A stretch of DNA of 64,000 bases from RGIG9060 sp052173655 (lineage in GTDB: Bacteria > Spirochaetota > Spirochaetia > Treponematales > Treponemataceae). A model generated the notes under the pieces. That model was not told where the DNA came from. It did not search any database and saw nothing but the letters and a program-made list of their open reading frames with translations. Of this stretch, positions 26,333 through 34,741 are shown in pieces (within the stretch, counting starts at the first letter, position 1; the number at the start of each line of letters is the position of its first letter). The stretch covers positions 175,810 through 239,809 of the forward strand of contig JBQMYD010000005.1 of assembly GCA_052173655.1 (NCBI GenBank), in the 5' to 3' direction. The translations under genes were made by a program, and so were the position numbers.

Positions 26333-26926
26333 TTACTTTCTTCCTATTGAAAGGGACAATATACCTACAAAAGATCCTGCAAGAGCACCGGCAAAATGAC
26401 AAAAAATCTCCAAAGAATTTTCATCAATAATCGATATTATCTCTCCTGTAAAATAAATCACAGCCAGCAAGATAAATGAAAAAGGTACGTTTTTTTTATC
26501 AATTGAAACATAAATCGCTAAAATCAAAAACATACATACAATTCCGCTTGTTCCGTAAATCACATTTGAAGCAAAGCAAACGCAAAAAACACCCCCGGTA
26601 ACGGAAGTTATCAAAATCAAAACAGATGTTATTAATTTTCCAAAAACAGATTCCACTTTAGGAGCCAACAAAAGAATCAAAACTATGTTTGAAGCTAAAC
26701 GATTCCAATTACCGCCTCCTAGCGGATATAAAAAAATCCTCAAATAATCTACAAAGTGATTGTAATTAAAACCGTCTGAATAATTCAAGCTTTTCGGACA
26801 TACAAAAAACCAACAAATTTCAGGAAAGATACGCTCAAGCAAAGCTGCCAAAGTCAAAATGATTACAAAAGAAAGAACAACCGGAGTATCGAATGCAATA
26901 TCAAATCTGGATTTTGATTTTGTCAT
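26333..26926 (-). CDS. rhomboid-family intramembrane serine protease
   Basis: A 197-residue membrane protein with about six helices. The catalytic Ser127 sits in GTSG (126-129 region, YGTSGIVCM) and the catalytic His177 in FCHFAGALAGS of the last helix, the two residues needed by rhomboids. The first-helix H-x3-N motif is altered: the segment reads NWNRLASN, keeping Asn80 but not the usual His. It may cleave membrane-anchored proteins in the lipid bilayer. ATG 26926 has AAGGA at 4 nt. Its ATG lies 10 bp after the xth stop on the same strand, so the two are likely co-transcribed. Confidence 0.82.
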   Translation of the reverse strand: MTKSKSRFDIAFDTPVVLSFVIILTLAALLERIFPEICWFFVCPKSLNYSDGFNYNHFVDYLRIFLYPLGGGNWNRLASNIVLILLLAPKVESVFGKLITSVLILITSVTGGVFCVCFASNVIYGTSGIVCMFLILAIYVSIDKKNVPFSFILLAVIYFTGEIISIIDENSLEIFCHFAGALAGSFVGILSLSIGRK

Positions 26927-26936
26927 TTTATCCTTT

Positions 26937-27701
26937 TCAAATATCAAGCTGAATCTTTATAGGACAATGATCGGATCCCATAACTTCGCTCAAAATGACA
27001 GAAGATTTTACCTTGTATAAAAGAGCCTGATTTACACAATGATAATCAATACGCCAGCCTATATTTTTTTCTCTGGCATTAAAACGATAACTCCACCAAG
27101 TATATTTATCAGGTTCCTGACAAAAATGCCTAAAAGTATCTACAAACCCGCAGGAAATAAACTCGCTCATCCATTCTCTTTCTTGCGGAAAATATCCGGG
27201 GTTTCCCTCGTTCGCTTTTGGATTAGCCAAATCTATAGGTTGATGTGCAACGTTGTAATCTCCACAAAGTAAGATATTTTTTCCCTGTTCAACAACTTTT
27301 TTACAGTATTCTAAAATAGCCTTATTAAAATCAATTTTGTAATCCAAACGCTTTCCTCCTTCCTGACTGTTAGGAAAATAAGCACTTATTACTACTAAAT
27401 CTTTGAACACAGCTGAAATCATGCGTCCTTCATCATCAAAACGCAAATCATTCATAATATCTATGCTATCCGGCTCAATCTTTGAATAAATAGCAGTTCC
27501 GGAATAGCCCGGTTTTTTTGCAGATGAAAACCAACTCTTATAACCGCCGGCTTGCAATAAAGACTGTGAAAGCTGCCCTTTATTTGCCTTTGTTTCTTGA
27601 AGACAAACCACATCAGCACCGCAGTTTTCAATCCAGTTAATAAAACCTTTTTTTTCTACCGCTCTAATACCGTTTACATTCCACGAAATTACAGAAAACA
27701 T
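26937..27701 (-). CDS. xth: exodeoxyribonuclease III / AP endonuclease
   Basis: A 254-residue Mg-dependent nuclease for base-excision repair. SWNVNGIRA at the N-terminus (metal-binding Asn10), LQETKA (Glu36), GDYNVAH and the C-terminal GSDHCPI (catalytic Asp-His) are all present. The ATG at 27701 begins MFSVISWNVNG, the usual start. A TATACT hexamer ends six bases before it and no Shine-Dalgarno is visible, so a leaderless message is likely. Divergent from clpA with start codons only 48 bp apart. Confidence 0.94.
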   Translation of the reverse strand: MFSVISWNVNGIRAVEKKGFINWIENCGADVVCLQETKANKGQLSQSLLQAGGYKSWFSSAKKPGYSGTAIYSKIEPDSIDIMNDLRFDDEGRMISAVFKDLVVISAYFPNSQEGGKRLDYKIDFNKAILEYCKKVVEQGKNILLCGDYNVAHQPIDLANPKANEGNPGYFPQEREWMSEFISCGFVDTFRHFCQEPDKYTWWSYRFNAREKNIGWRIDYHCVNQALLYKVKSSVILSEVMGSDHCPIKIQLDI

Positions 27702-27707
27702 GTGCCA

Positions 27708-27713
27708 AGTATA
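27708..27713 (-). promoter_or_regulatory. putative -10 of xth, leaderless geometry
   Basis: TATACT on the minus strand ends six bases (TGGCAC) before the xth ATG. No -35 is recognisable at 17 bp, so this is one of the weaker members of the leaderless set. Confidence 0.4.
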
Positions 27714-27731
27714 CTCTTTTTGCATTTTTAT

Positions 27732-27740
27732 TGCTATAAT
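27732..27740 (+). promoter_or_regulatory. extended -10 promoter of clpA, leaderless geometry
   Basis: TGCTATAAT is a perfect extended -10 ending eight bases before the ATG at 27749, leaving at most one or two leader nucleotides. Confidence 0.55.
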
Positions 27741-27748
27741 TAGCGAGT

Positions 27749-30133
27749 ATGGTAATAGCAAAAGATTTAAAAGAAACTTTAAAAGCTGCAAATCTTACAG
27801 CAAAAAATAAATGCCACGAATTTATCACCTCGGAACATCTGCTTTATGCAGCACTCCAAAAACCTTCCGCACAAAGCCTAATAGAAGAATGTTATGGAAA
27901 TCTTGCAGAACTAAAGAATTTGATATGTACCCATATAGATAAAGATTTACCAAAGTCAAAAAAACTTGTTGTAAATCCGATAAAAGATATTTCATACATA
28001 TCTGTAATGGATAATATGGCCCGCCTTTCAGTTTACAGCCGGCAAAATATATGTAATATGGCAGATTTATTGATAGCTCTCATGGAAGACTCAAAAACAC
28101 TTTCATATAAATTTATGAAAAAATGCGGATTAACAAGAAGCATCCTTATAGAAGTAGCCTCCAACAATTCGCTTTTATCCGGCACACCTCAATCAATTCT
28201 TGATATTTTTTTTAATTCTATATTTGAATTTCCACAAAATAGAGAGGAAAGCTTAAAAAACAACAGCTGTGCCTGCAAAAATTCTTCCAAAACGGAAAAT
28301 TCATTAGAAAATGAGAGTGAATTTTTTGATGATATGTTTAACGAAACTGATTTTTGCGATGACGAGTGCGAAGAAAATTTTGAAAAAGCAAAAAATAAAT
28401 CCGTTTTGGAACGATATTGTACAAATCTCACAGCCCAAGCAAAAGACGGCATTTTGGACTGCGTTATCTGCAGAGAAGATGAAATAAACCGGACAATACA
28501 AATTCTATGCAGACGGAATAAAAATAATCCGATTCACGTAGGAGATGCCGGAGTAGGAAAAACCTCAATAACAAAAGGTCTTGCACAGCTTATCGTTTTA
28601 GGAAAAGTTCCGGATCAGTTAAAAAAATCTCAAATTTTTGCCTTAGACATGGGGTCCATTGTGGCAGGAACAAAATTTAGAGGTGATTTTGAAAAAAGAC
28701 TAAATTCAATCATCAAAGAATTAGAAAAACAAGAAAATCCGATTCTTTTTATAGATGAAATACACACAATCGTGGGAGCAGGCAACGGAAACTCGGATTC
28801 CTTGGATGCGGCAGATTTGTTAAAACCCGTATTCGCCGGTGGAAAAATACGATGCATAGGCACTGCAACCTACGAAGAATACAAAAAAATAATTCAAAAA
28901 GACAGTACTCTAAGTAGAAGATTTCAAAAAATAGATATTGAAGAACCTGATAAAAACAGTGCTGTAGAAATTCTAAAAGGTCTTGAAAAATATTACGAGG
29001 AATTTCATAAAGTTTCATACACCCCTGAAGCTTTAAATGCCGCAGTAGAACTTTCTGCAAGCTACATCGGAGAAAAAAAACTTCCGGATAAGGCAATCGA
29101 TATTATGGATGAAGCCGGTAGTTACAAAAAAATTCTAAACGGCACTGTTGTAGACGAAAATGACATCCGTTTTGTAGTGTCAAAAATTGCAAAAGTTCCG
29201 CTGGAAAAAATAACTGCAAAAGAAAGTGAAAATCTAAAAAATCTTGAAACAAAGCTAAAATCTAATCTTTTTGCACAAGATGCTGCAATAAAAACCGTTT
29301 GTAAAGCCGTAAAAAAATCAAAAGCAGGTTTTTCTTTTCACGAAAAACCAATTGCAACATTTCTTTTTGCAGGTCCTACCGGAGTTGGAAAAACAGAGTT
29401 AGCAAAACTTCTAGCAAAAGAACTTTCTTGTACCCTTTTGCGTTATGATATGAGCGAATATCAGGAAAAGCATACAGTAAGCAAAATTATAGGCTCTCCT
29501 CCGGGATACATAGGCTACGAAGAAGGAGGAATCTTAATAGATAACGTACGCAGAAATCCAAACAGCATTATACTTTTAGATGAAATCGAAAAAGCTCATC
29601 ATGATATTTTTAATTTGTTATTACAAATTATGGACTACGGTTTTTTAACGGATAACCAAGGTCGTAAAGCTGATTTTAGAAACACTATTATAATTATGAC
29701 CAGTAATGCAGGAGCTGATAAAATAGGCAAAGATATTATCGGTTTTGGTCAACGCACACAAAATTCGGAAGTCATAGAAGAAGCCGTCGAAAACATTTTT
29801 ACACCGGAATTTAGAAACAGACTTGATGCTGTAATTCCTTTTTCACACCTATCAAAAGACAACTGCAAACTAATAGTACAAAAAAATCTTGAACTCTTGC
29901 AGCAAAAATTCAAAAGAAAAAATATAAAAATCGATTTTAATTTTGACTTTAATGAATTTATAGTCGAAAAAGGATATTCAAAAGAATTTGGAGCCAGAAA
30001 TATAGAAAGAACAATAGAAAAATACCTCGTAGAACCACTTTCAGAGGAAACACTATTTGGCAACCTCGAACACGGAGGAAATGTAAGAGCTTCTTTGAAC
30101 GCACAAGAAAACTCCATTGTCTTCGATTTTTAG
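27749..30133 (+). CDS. clpA: ATP-dependent Clp protease ATP-binding subunit ClpA
   Basis: A 794-residue AAA+ unfoldase that feeds proteins to ClpP. Layout: N-domain (1-140), a Cys/acid-rich linker (about 165-215), AAA-1 with Walker A GDAGVGKT and Walker B ILFIDEIHTIVGAG, and AAA-2 with GPTGVGKT and IILLDEIEKAH, then the D2 small domain. No coiled-coil M-domain separates the AAA modules, so this is ClpA, not ClpB or ClpC. An IIGFG loop in AAA-2 (near residue 665) matches the IG[FL] tripeptide that docks on ClpP. The adaptor gene clpS is not adjacent. A clpP lies at 54903-55496. Confidence 0.94.
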   Translation: MVIAKDLKETLKAANLTAKNKCHEFITSEHLLYAALQKPSAQSLIEECYGNLAELKNLICTHIDKDLPKSKKLVVNPIKDISYISVMDNMARLSVYSRQNICNMADLLIALMEDSKTLSYKFMKKCGLTRSILIEVASNNSLLSGTPQSILDIFFNSIFEFPQNREESLKNNSCACKNSSKTENSLENESEFFDDMFNETDFCDDECEENFEKAKNKSVLERYCTNLTAQAKDGILDCVICREDEINRTIQILCRRNKNNPIHVGDAGVGKTSITKGLAQLIVLGKVPDQLKKSQIFALDMGSIVAGTKFRGDFEKRLNSIIKELEKQENPILFIDEIHTIVGAGNGNSDSLDAADLLKPVFAGGKIRCIGTATYEEYKKIIQKDSTLSRRFQKIDIEEPDKNSAVEILKGLEKYYEEFHKVSYTPEALNAAVELSASYIGEKKLPDKAIDIMDEAGSYKKILNGTVVDENDIRFVVSKIAKVPLEKITAKESENLKNLETKLKSNLFAQDAAIKTVCKAVKKSKAGFSFHEKPIATFLFAGPTGVGKTELAKLLAKELSCTLLRYDMSEYQEKHTVSKIIGSPPGYIGYEEGGILIDNVRRNPNSIILLDEIEKAHHDIFNLLLQIMDYGFLTDNQGRKADFRNTIIIMTSNAGADKIGKDIIGFGQRTQNSEVIEEAVENIFTPEFRNRLDAVIPFSHLSKDNCKLIVQKNLELLQQKFKRKNIKIDFNFDFNEFIVEKGYSKEFGARNIERTIEKYLVEPLSEETLFGNLEHGGNVRASLNAQENSIVFDF

Positions 30134-30186
30134 CTTAATTTTTTTGTTATTCAGGCACGTATAAAAAATCTTGGTCTATTTAGCTT

Positions 30187-30456
30187 CTATATTCTGTGCA
30201 TGGAACTAAACACTTTTTCGTTCATGACATTAATATTCACGCCCATTTGAGTTCCTATTTTCTCAAGTTCTCCACGTAAAGAATCAACAGACATAGAAGA
30301 GTTATCAAAATCTACCATCATCATCATAACAAAATTGCCGGAAAGAATTGTTTGACTGATATCCGCAATATTTATGCTATTTTCTGCAAGAACAGCAGAA
30401 ACCTTTGCTATAATCCCTTTTTGGTCAGAACCGACAACCGTAATAATCGCTTTCAT
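30187..30456 (-). CDS. ACT domain protein (UPF0237 type)
   Basis: An 89-residue single ACT domain. MKAIITVVGSDQKGIIAKVSAVLAENSINIADISQ is shared with UPF0237 proteins, which resemble the regulatory ACT of GcvR and probably bind an amino acid or other small ligand. There is no catalytic part. In other genomes it is commonly followed by a DUF711/PFL gene, but here it stands alone, converging on clpA. ATG 30456 follows a weak ribosome-binding region. Confidence 0.88.
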   Translation of the reverse strand: MKAIITVVGSDQKGIIAKVSAVLAENSINIADISQTILSGNFVMMMMVDFDNSSMSVDSLRGELEKIGTQMGVNINVMNEKVFSSMHRI

Positions 30457-30556
30457 ATCTTTGTATTTTATTGTTGACTGTAAAAAAAAGCAATAGTATA
30501 CTTGTCGTGAGTGTTATTATTATAAATAAACATATTCTTTGTTATATAAGACTAAG

Positions 30557-30664
30557 GATAGATAAACACATAAAAAGAAATGTAGCTATAGGTTGAAAAG
30601 ACCTTATCTTGCAACAAGTGCATGATAAGGAATAAACTTTTATGTAAAATTTTAATTATCTATC
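30557..30664 (+). promoter_or_regulatory. structured 5' leader (riboswitch-like) of the alpha/beta hydrolase gene
   Basis: Three nested helices can be drawn. P1 is GATAGATAA (30557-30565) with TTATCTATC (30656-30664). P2 is ACATAAAAAG (30568-30577) with CTTTTATGT (30637-30645), one bulge. P3 is the hairpin CCTTATC (30602-30608) with GATAAGG (30624-30630), lengthened inside by TGCA/TGCA. A free segment TAGCTAT (30583-30589) is exactly complementary to ATAGCTA (30680-30686), which runs up to the A of the start codon just after the AAGGAG site. A TATATA -10 near 30543-30548 would start the RNA right at P1. I do not recognise a known riboswitch class. Confidence 0.5.
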
Positions 30665-30685
30665 ACTAAGTAAGGAGCAATAGCT

Positions 30686-31612
30686 ATGAAAAAAGAAAAA
30701 AAGTTTTTTCCGAGTACAAACGGAGTTGACTCGGTTTGTTATTACAAGTATTCACCTAAAACTACTCCAAAATTTATTTTTCAAATCGCTCATGGAATGG
30801 CAGAATACGCTGAACGCTATGAAGGTCTTGCAGAATTCTTGTGCGAAAAAGGTTTTGTAGTTTACATTCATGAACATGTAGGTCATGGTGGCAGTGTAAA
30901 AGATATTGACCATTTGGGTCTTTTTCTCGATGAAAAGCAATCAATTACCTTGGTTGAAGATACTCACAAGATGAGTTCAATCGCAAAACAAGAAAATCCT
31001 AACCTAAAATTAAACCTTTTTGGGCACAGCATGGGATCTTTTGTTGTAAGACTTTATGCAGGAAAATACGGATATGAATTGAATTCTCTTATCGTATGCG
31101 GAACAGCAAGTGCAAATCCTGCCATTGCCGCCGGTTTTGCTATCGTAAAAATACTTAAAGCATTCAAAGGAAAAGATTTTAAAAGCAAATTTATAGACAA
31201 GATGTCTTTCGGAGCATTCAATTCTCATTGGAAACCTGCAAGAACTCCGTTCGATTGGCTTTCAGTAAACACTAAAAACGTAGACGACTACATCGCAAGC
31301 CCTTATTGCGGTTATTTATTTTCCCTTGACGGATACAAGATGTTACTTGAACTAAATAGAGACAGCAATGCTCCTGAAACATTTTCAAAAACGCCTAAAA
31401 GTTTGCCTATATTTTTGATTTCCGGTAGCGAAGATCCGGTAGGAAACTATGGTGCAGGTGTAAAAACTTCTTATGAATCTTACAAAAAAAATGGAATTGA
31501 AGACGTTTCCATCAAACTTTATGAAGGATACAGACACGAAATACTTTTGGACGATTGTGCACAACAAGTTAGACAGGATATTCAGGATTTTCTCGCAAGA
31601 GTAAATGCATAA
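30686..31612 (+). CDS. alpha/beta hydrolase (lysophospholipase / monoacylglycerol lipase type)
   Basis: A 308-residue cytosolic serine hydrolase of the Hydrolase_4 group. The oxyanion region HGMAEYAERY (near residue 36) and nucleophile elbow GHSMGSF (near 113) are clear. An Asp in ISGSEDPVG and the His in YRHEILLDD complete the triad. Similar proteins hydrolyse lysophospholipids or monoacylglycerols. AAGGAG lies 8 nt before the ATG, behind the structured leader described separately. The outer-membrane metalloprotease frame begins inside its last codons. Confidence 0.9.
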   Translation: MKKEKKFFPSTNGVDSVCYYKYSPKTTPKFIFQIAHGMAEYAERYEGLAEFLCEKGFVVYIHEHVGHGGSVKDIDHLGLFLDEKQSITLVEDTHKMSSIAKQENPNLKLNLFGHSMGSFVVRLYAGKYGYELNSLIVCGTASANPAIAAGFAIVKILKAFKGKDFKSKFIDKMSFGAFNSHWKPARTPFDWLSVNTKNVDDYIASPYCGYLFSLDGYKMLLELNRDSNAPETFSKTPKSLPIFLISGSEDPVGNYGAGVKTSYESYKKNGIEDVSIKLYEGYRHEILLDDCAQQVRQDIQDFLARVNA

Positions 31613-34607
31613 CTTTTATCTTTTAAAAAATTCATACAAAGTATTTTTAAAAAACCGTGTTTCTTGTTTTAGTTCGAGGACACGGTTTATTTTTCTCGCT
31701 TTTGTAATCACAGCGTTAAGCTCGGCAAGTTTTTTAGCAGCACACGAGGGAGCAATGTGGGGCGAAAAAAACTTAAAAGTAATTTCAACAGAATATTTTG
31801 ACTTCATTTATTCTGAAAAATCACGAACTTCCGCTCTTATTCTTGCAGAAAAAGCCGATTCAATTTACAAAGAATTAGCTGAAAATTACAATGTGCCACA
31901 TAAATTTCATTTCCCGGTAGTAATGGTTCCTACAACGGATACTTTTAACGCATATTATTCTTATGCACCTTTTAATCACATTGTCATTTTCGATACTTCT
32001 CCAATCGTGGATATGGCAGTTTTCAGCGAATCTTTAATTATGGTTTTCAAACATGAACTTACACATGCAATCACAATGAATGCGAGCAATGTTCCGTGGT
32101 ATAAGTTTAGAAATATCATGGGAAGTGCCTACTATCCGGGAATTGCAACCACTACAAGAGCCATTCTTGAAGGAGCAGCCGTTTCACAAGAAAGTAAACA
32201 CGGCGAGGGGCGTTTAAATGATGAATACAGCAAGCAGATTGTAAAACAAGCAAAAATCGAAAACAAGTTTCCAAAACATGCCTCAATACAGGGTAGCAGA
32301 GATATGTATCCTTATGCAAAAATAAGTTACATGTTCGGAAGTGAATTTGCAAAGTATCTTAGACAAACATACGGAGAACAAAAATATGCCCTGTATTGGA
32401 ATTATCTTATAAACTGGAAAGGACTTACTTTTGACATTGTTTTTAAAAAAGTATACGGAATTTCAGAAAAACGTGCTTGGAACGAATTTTGCAAACAATA
32501 TGAAATTCCCATGCTACAACAACGCAATTCTGAGGCTTTAAATAAAACTTCATATTACACTTCACTTGTTACATGCAAAACCGGAATTGCCTATGTTGAT
32601 CTGTTTAATGCTTCGGTTTATTTTTGCAAAAAGGAATCTGACAATTCTCTAAGCAAACCTAAAAAACTTTTTACTGCAAACTTTATTTCAAGCATTTCAA
32701 TTTCAAAAGACGGAAGATTCTTAACCGTAAACTACACGGACGAATCAACTGCACATCCAACAGATCGCTCAATGATTTTCGATCTTTTTACAAAACAAAA
32801 ATACGTTATAAAACAAAAACACATAAAAAATTCGATCGTCATTGGAGGGAAATATGTCGCAACTGTAAAAAAACAAGGATACTCAGAAACTCTTGAAATT
32901 TACGAATTGAATTTTAATAAATATAAAAGAATTTGCGGAACAACTTTAAAAAACAACATATCGCCGGATTTTGCAGACCAATTTTTTTCATTAACCTCGG
33001 ACGATACTAATCTGTATTATATTTTCAAAGAAAAACTTAACTTTTTTATAGGCTGCTACGAATTAAATGAAGAAAAATTTATTCACGTAAAATTACCTTT
33101 CGATGATATGCGAATTAGAGATTTAAGTTTTACCGGTGAAAATGCAAAATTAAGTTTTTCATACACAAAAAAGGGCTCAATGCCTCGTTTCGGCTTTGTT
33201 GAATTCGATCAAAGAGACGGAAAAATTAATTATGAAGGCAAAAAAGCGATATTTACACTTTCTACAAAAGACTGTTCAGGAGGTTACTATTGCCCTGTAA
33301 AAATTACCGAAGGAAAAATAGCTTTTATTGCAGAATTTTTTGAATCACATAAAGTTATGTTTGAAAACTTTGATAATACAAACATGGAAACAATATCATC
33401 CGCTTTAGAAAAACCTGATTTTCTTAAAAGCAAAAATAAACAAGAACCGACTTTTAACGTGCAAAGTTTTACCGAAAAAAACTTTAATATTTTTAAATAT
33501 TCTTTACGCGGTTCAATTTTTCCGGTTTCAATAGCATCGCTACAGCAGATAACGCCGGAACTTTTTACTAAATCTTATGCAGCCCCATTCGGAATAACAT
33601 ACTTTACATCTTCGCCATGGACATCTCCGATTATTCTAGTTTCATGCGGTTACAGTATACTTTCCAATTCAGGAAGTTTTTTACTGAATCTTTCCGGAGG
33701 CACGGCTACCGATGTATTCAAATACCGTTTGATATCTCAAATAGGTTTTGACAAAAATGGATTTAAACAGACATTCAATGAAGTATCATTGAAATCTGAA
33801 ATTCCCATAGGAAGTACATGGTTTTTTAATATTGCAGAAGAAACTTCTTTCTTTTTCGGACAACAATGTCTTACATCACAAATTGAAAATAAACTTTTGA
33901 ACTTGTTCATCGATAAAAATCTTGCAACGGATTTTGACTCAAGACTGTTAGCAAACTCAAGTACTATTTTCGGTTTTTCAAATTTAAGACGGCATGGAAC
34001 CAACGCATTTGAAAAATACGGAATACAGATGTTTTTTTTATATAATTTTCAATACTACAATCAAATTCCTTTTAAAACAAACAAATCCGTTTCTATGTTC
34101 AGCATTTTTTCTCAAAACTTGAGTTTTACATTAAAAGGTGCCATTCCATATCTTATTCCGATACAATCACAAAACGGCTTTACTTATAACCTGCCTATAA
34201 CACTATCAACTTCGATTTTTCCATCTGTAAAGTACTTTGGAAGATTTTTTGCAGATGTTGTGTTATTTGCTTACGAATTACAGGTAAGCCCTGACTGGCT
34301 AACTATCTTATATTTTAACAGAATTTCAGTTTCGGCAAGTTACACAGGAAACATTGCAACTAACACAGCACATTCAACATGGTTTTTTGATAACATAGCA
34401 TCATACAAAGCGGACATAAGTTCAGGTAATATAGCTTACCACGACGATCTTTGCCTTGCACTGACTCTGTCTGCAACACCTAATATCGGAGTTGCAGCAA
34501 ACACCAACGCCAAGTTTGATCTTAGCCTAAGATTTCATTACAGACCTAATCGCGAAATTAATACCAAAATGTTTTCTATGGATCTATCAGGTCTTGTATT
34601 GTTTTAA
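31605..34607 (+). CDS. outer-membrane metalloprotease with beta-propeller-like and beta-barrel-like regions
   Basis: A 1000-residue exported protein. A signal peptide lies at about 27-46 after an unusually long N-terminal stretch. A gluzincin-like peptidase domain follows (about 50-310): HELTH at 150-154 gives two zinc His and the catalytic Glu, and Glu189 in ILEGAA is the likely third ligand. Residues about 320-620 contain repeated short strands with polar turns, resembling a TolB/WD-type propeller. Residues about 650-1000 are alternating strands ending in SGLVLF, the C-terminal Phe of outer-membrane barrels. The whole looks like a surface- or periplasm-facing protease tethered by its own barrel. 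ATG overlaps the hydrolase stop by 8 bp. Substrates are unknown. Confidence 0.72.
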   Translation: MHNFYLLKNSYKVFLKNRVSCFSSRTRFIFLAFVITALSSASFLAAHEGAMWGEKNLKVISTEYFDFIYSEKSRTSALILAEKADSIYKELAENYNVPHKFHFPVVMVPTTDTFNAYYSYAPFNHIVIFDTSPIVDMAVFSESLIMVFKHELTHAITMNASNVPWYKFRNIMGSAYYPGIATTTRAILEGAAVSQESKHGEGRLNDEYSKQIVKQAKIENKFPKHASIQGSRDMYPYAKISYMFGSEFAKYLRQTYGEQKYALYWNYLINWKGLTFDIVFKKVYGISEKRAWNEFCKQYEIPMLQQRNSEALNKTSYYTSLVTCKTGIAYVDLFNASVYFCKKESDNSLSKPKKLFTANFISSISISKDGRFLTVNYTDESTAHPTDRSMIFDLFTKQKYVIKQKHIKNSIVIGGKYVATVKKQGYSETLEIYELNFNKYKRICGTTLKNNISPDFADQFFSLTSDDTNLYYIFKEKLNFFIGCYELNEEKFIHVKLPFDDMRIRDLSFTGENAKLSFSYTKKGSMPRFGFVEFDQRDGKINYEGKKAIFTLSTKDCSGGYYCPVKITEGKIAFIAEFFESHKVMFENFDNTNMETISSALEKPDFLKSKNKQEPTFNVQSFTEKNFNIFKYSLRGSIFPVSIASLQQITPELFTKSYAAPFGITYFTSSPWTSPIILVSCGYSILSNSGSFLLNLSGGTATDVFKYRLISQIGFDKNGFKQTFNEVSLKSEIPIGSTWFFNIAEETSFFFGQQCLTSQIENKLLNLFIDKNLATDFDSRLLANSSTIFGFSNLRRHGTNAFEKYGIQMFFLYNFQYYNQIPFKTNKSVSMFSIFSQNLSFTLKGAIPYLIPIQSQNGFTYNLPITLSTSIFPSVKYFGRFFADVVLFAYELQVSPDWLTILYFNRISVSASYTGNIATNTAHSTWFFDNIASYKADISSGNIAYHDDLCLALTLSATPNIGVAANTNAKFDLSLRFHYRPNREINTKMFSMDLSGLVLF
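31652..31693 (+). terminator. terminator-like hairpin inside the start of the metalloprotease gene
   Basis: AAACCGTGT and ACACGGTTT form a 9-bp stem followed by ATTTTT, about 40 bp after the hydrolase stop but inside the metalloprotease reading frame (codons 16-30). It could weaken read-through into the protease gene. Confidence 0.45.
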
Positions 34608-34668
34608 TATAATTACAGCAGTACAATGTTGAATCAATCCGGTTAAACATATCATAAAAAAAAGCTAC

Positions 34669-34697
34669 TTGAATATATCACCTCATTTAGTTAAAAT
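34669..34697 (+). promoter_or_regulatory. promoter of fusA
   Basis: TTGAAT (34669-34674), a 17-bp spacer and TAAAAT (34692-34697) precede the EF-G start by about 45 bp, leaving an ordinary leader with GAGAGG. Confidence 0.6.
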
Positions 34698-34741
34698 GTA
34701 GAAATCTATTCTAGTAAAAATTTTATTTTTGAGAGGTACAT

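Noticed and set aside
27039..27272. Open frames opposite xth, RND, fhs, polA and other genes
   Set aside because: They lie antisense or out of frame inside well-supported genes, lack family motifs and have no ribosome-binding sites.
28500..28560. ClpB or ClpC instead of ClpA
   Set aside because: There is no coiled-coil middle domain between the AAA modules, and the ClpP-docking IGF loop is present, which excludes ClpB.
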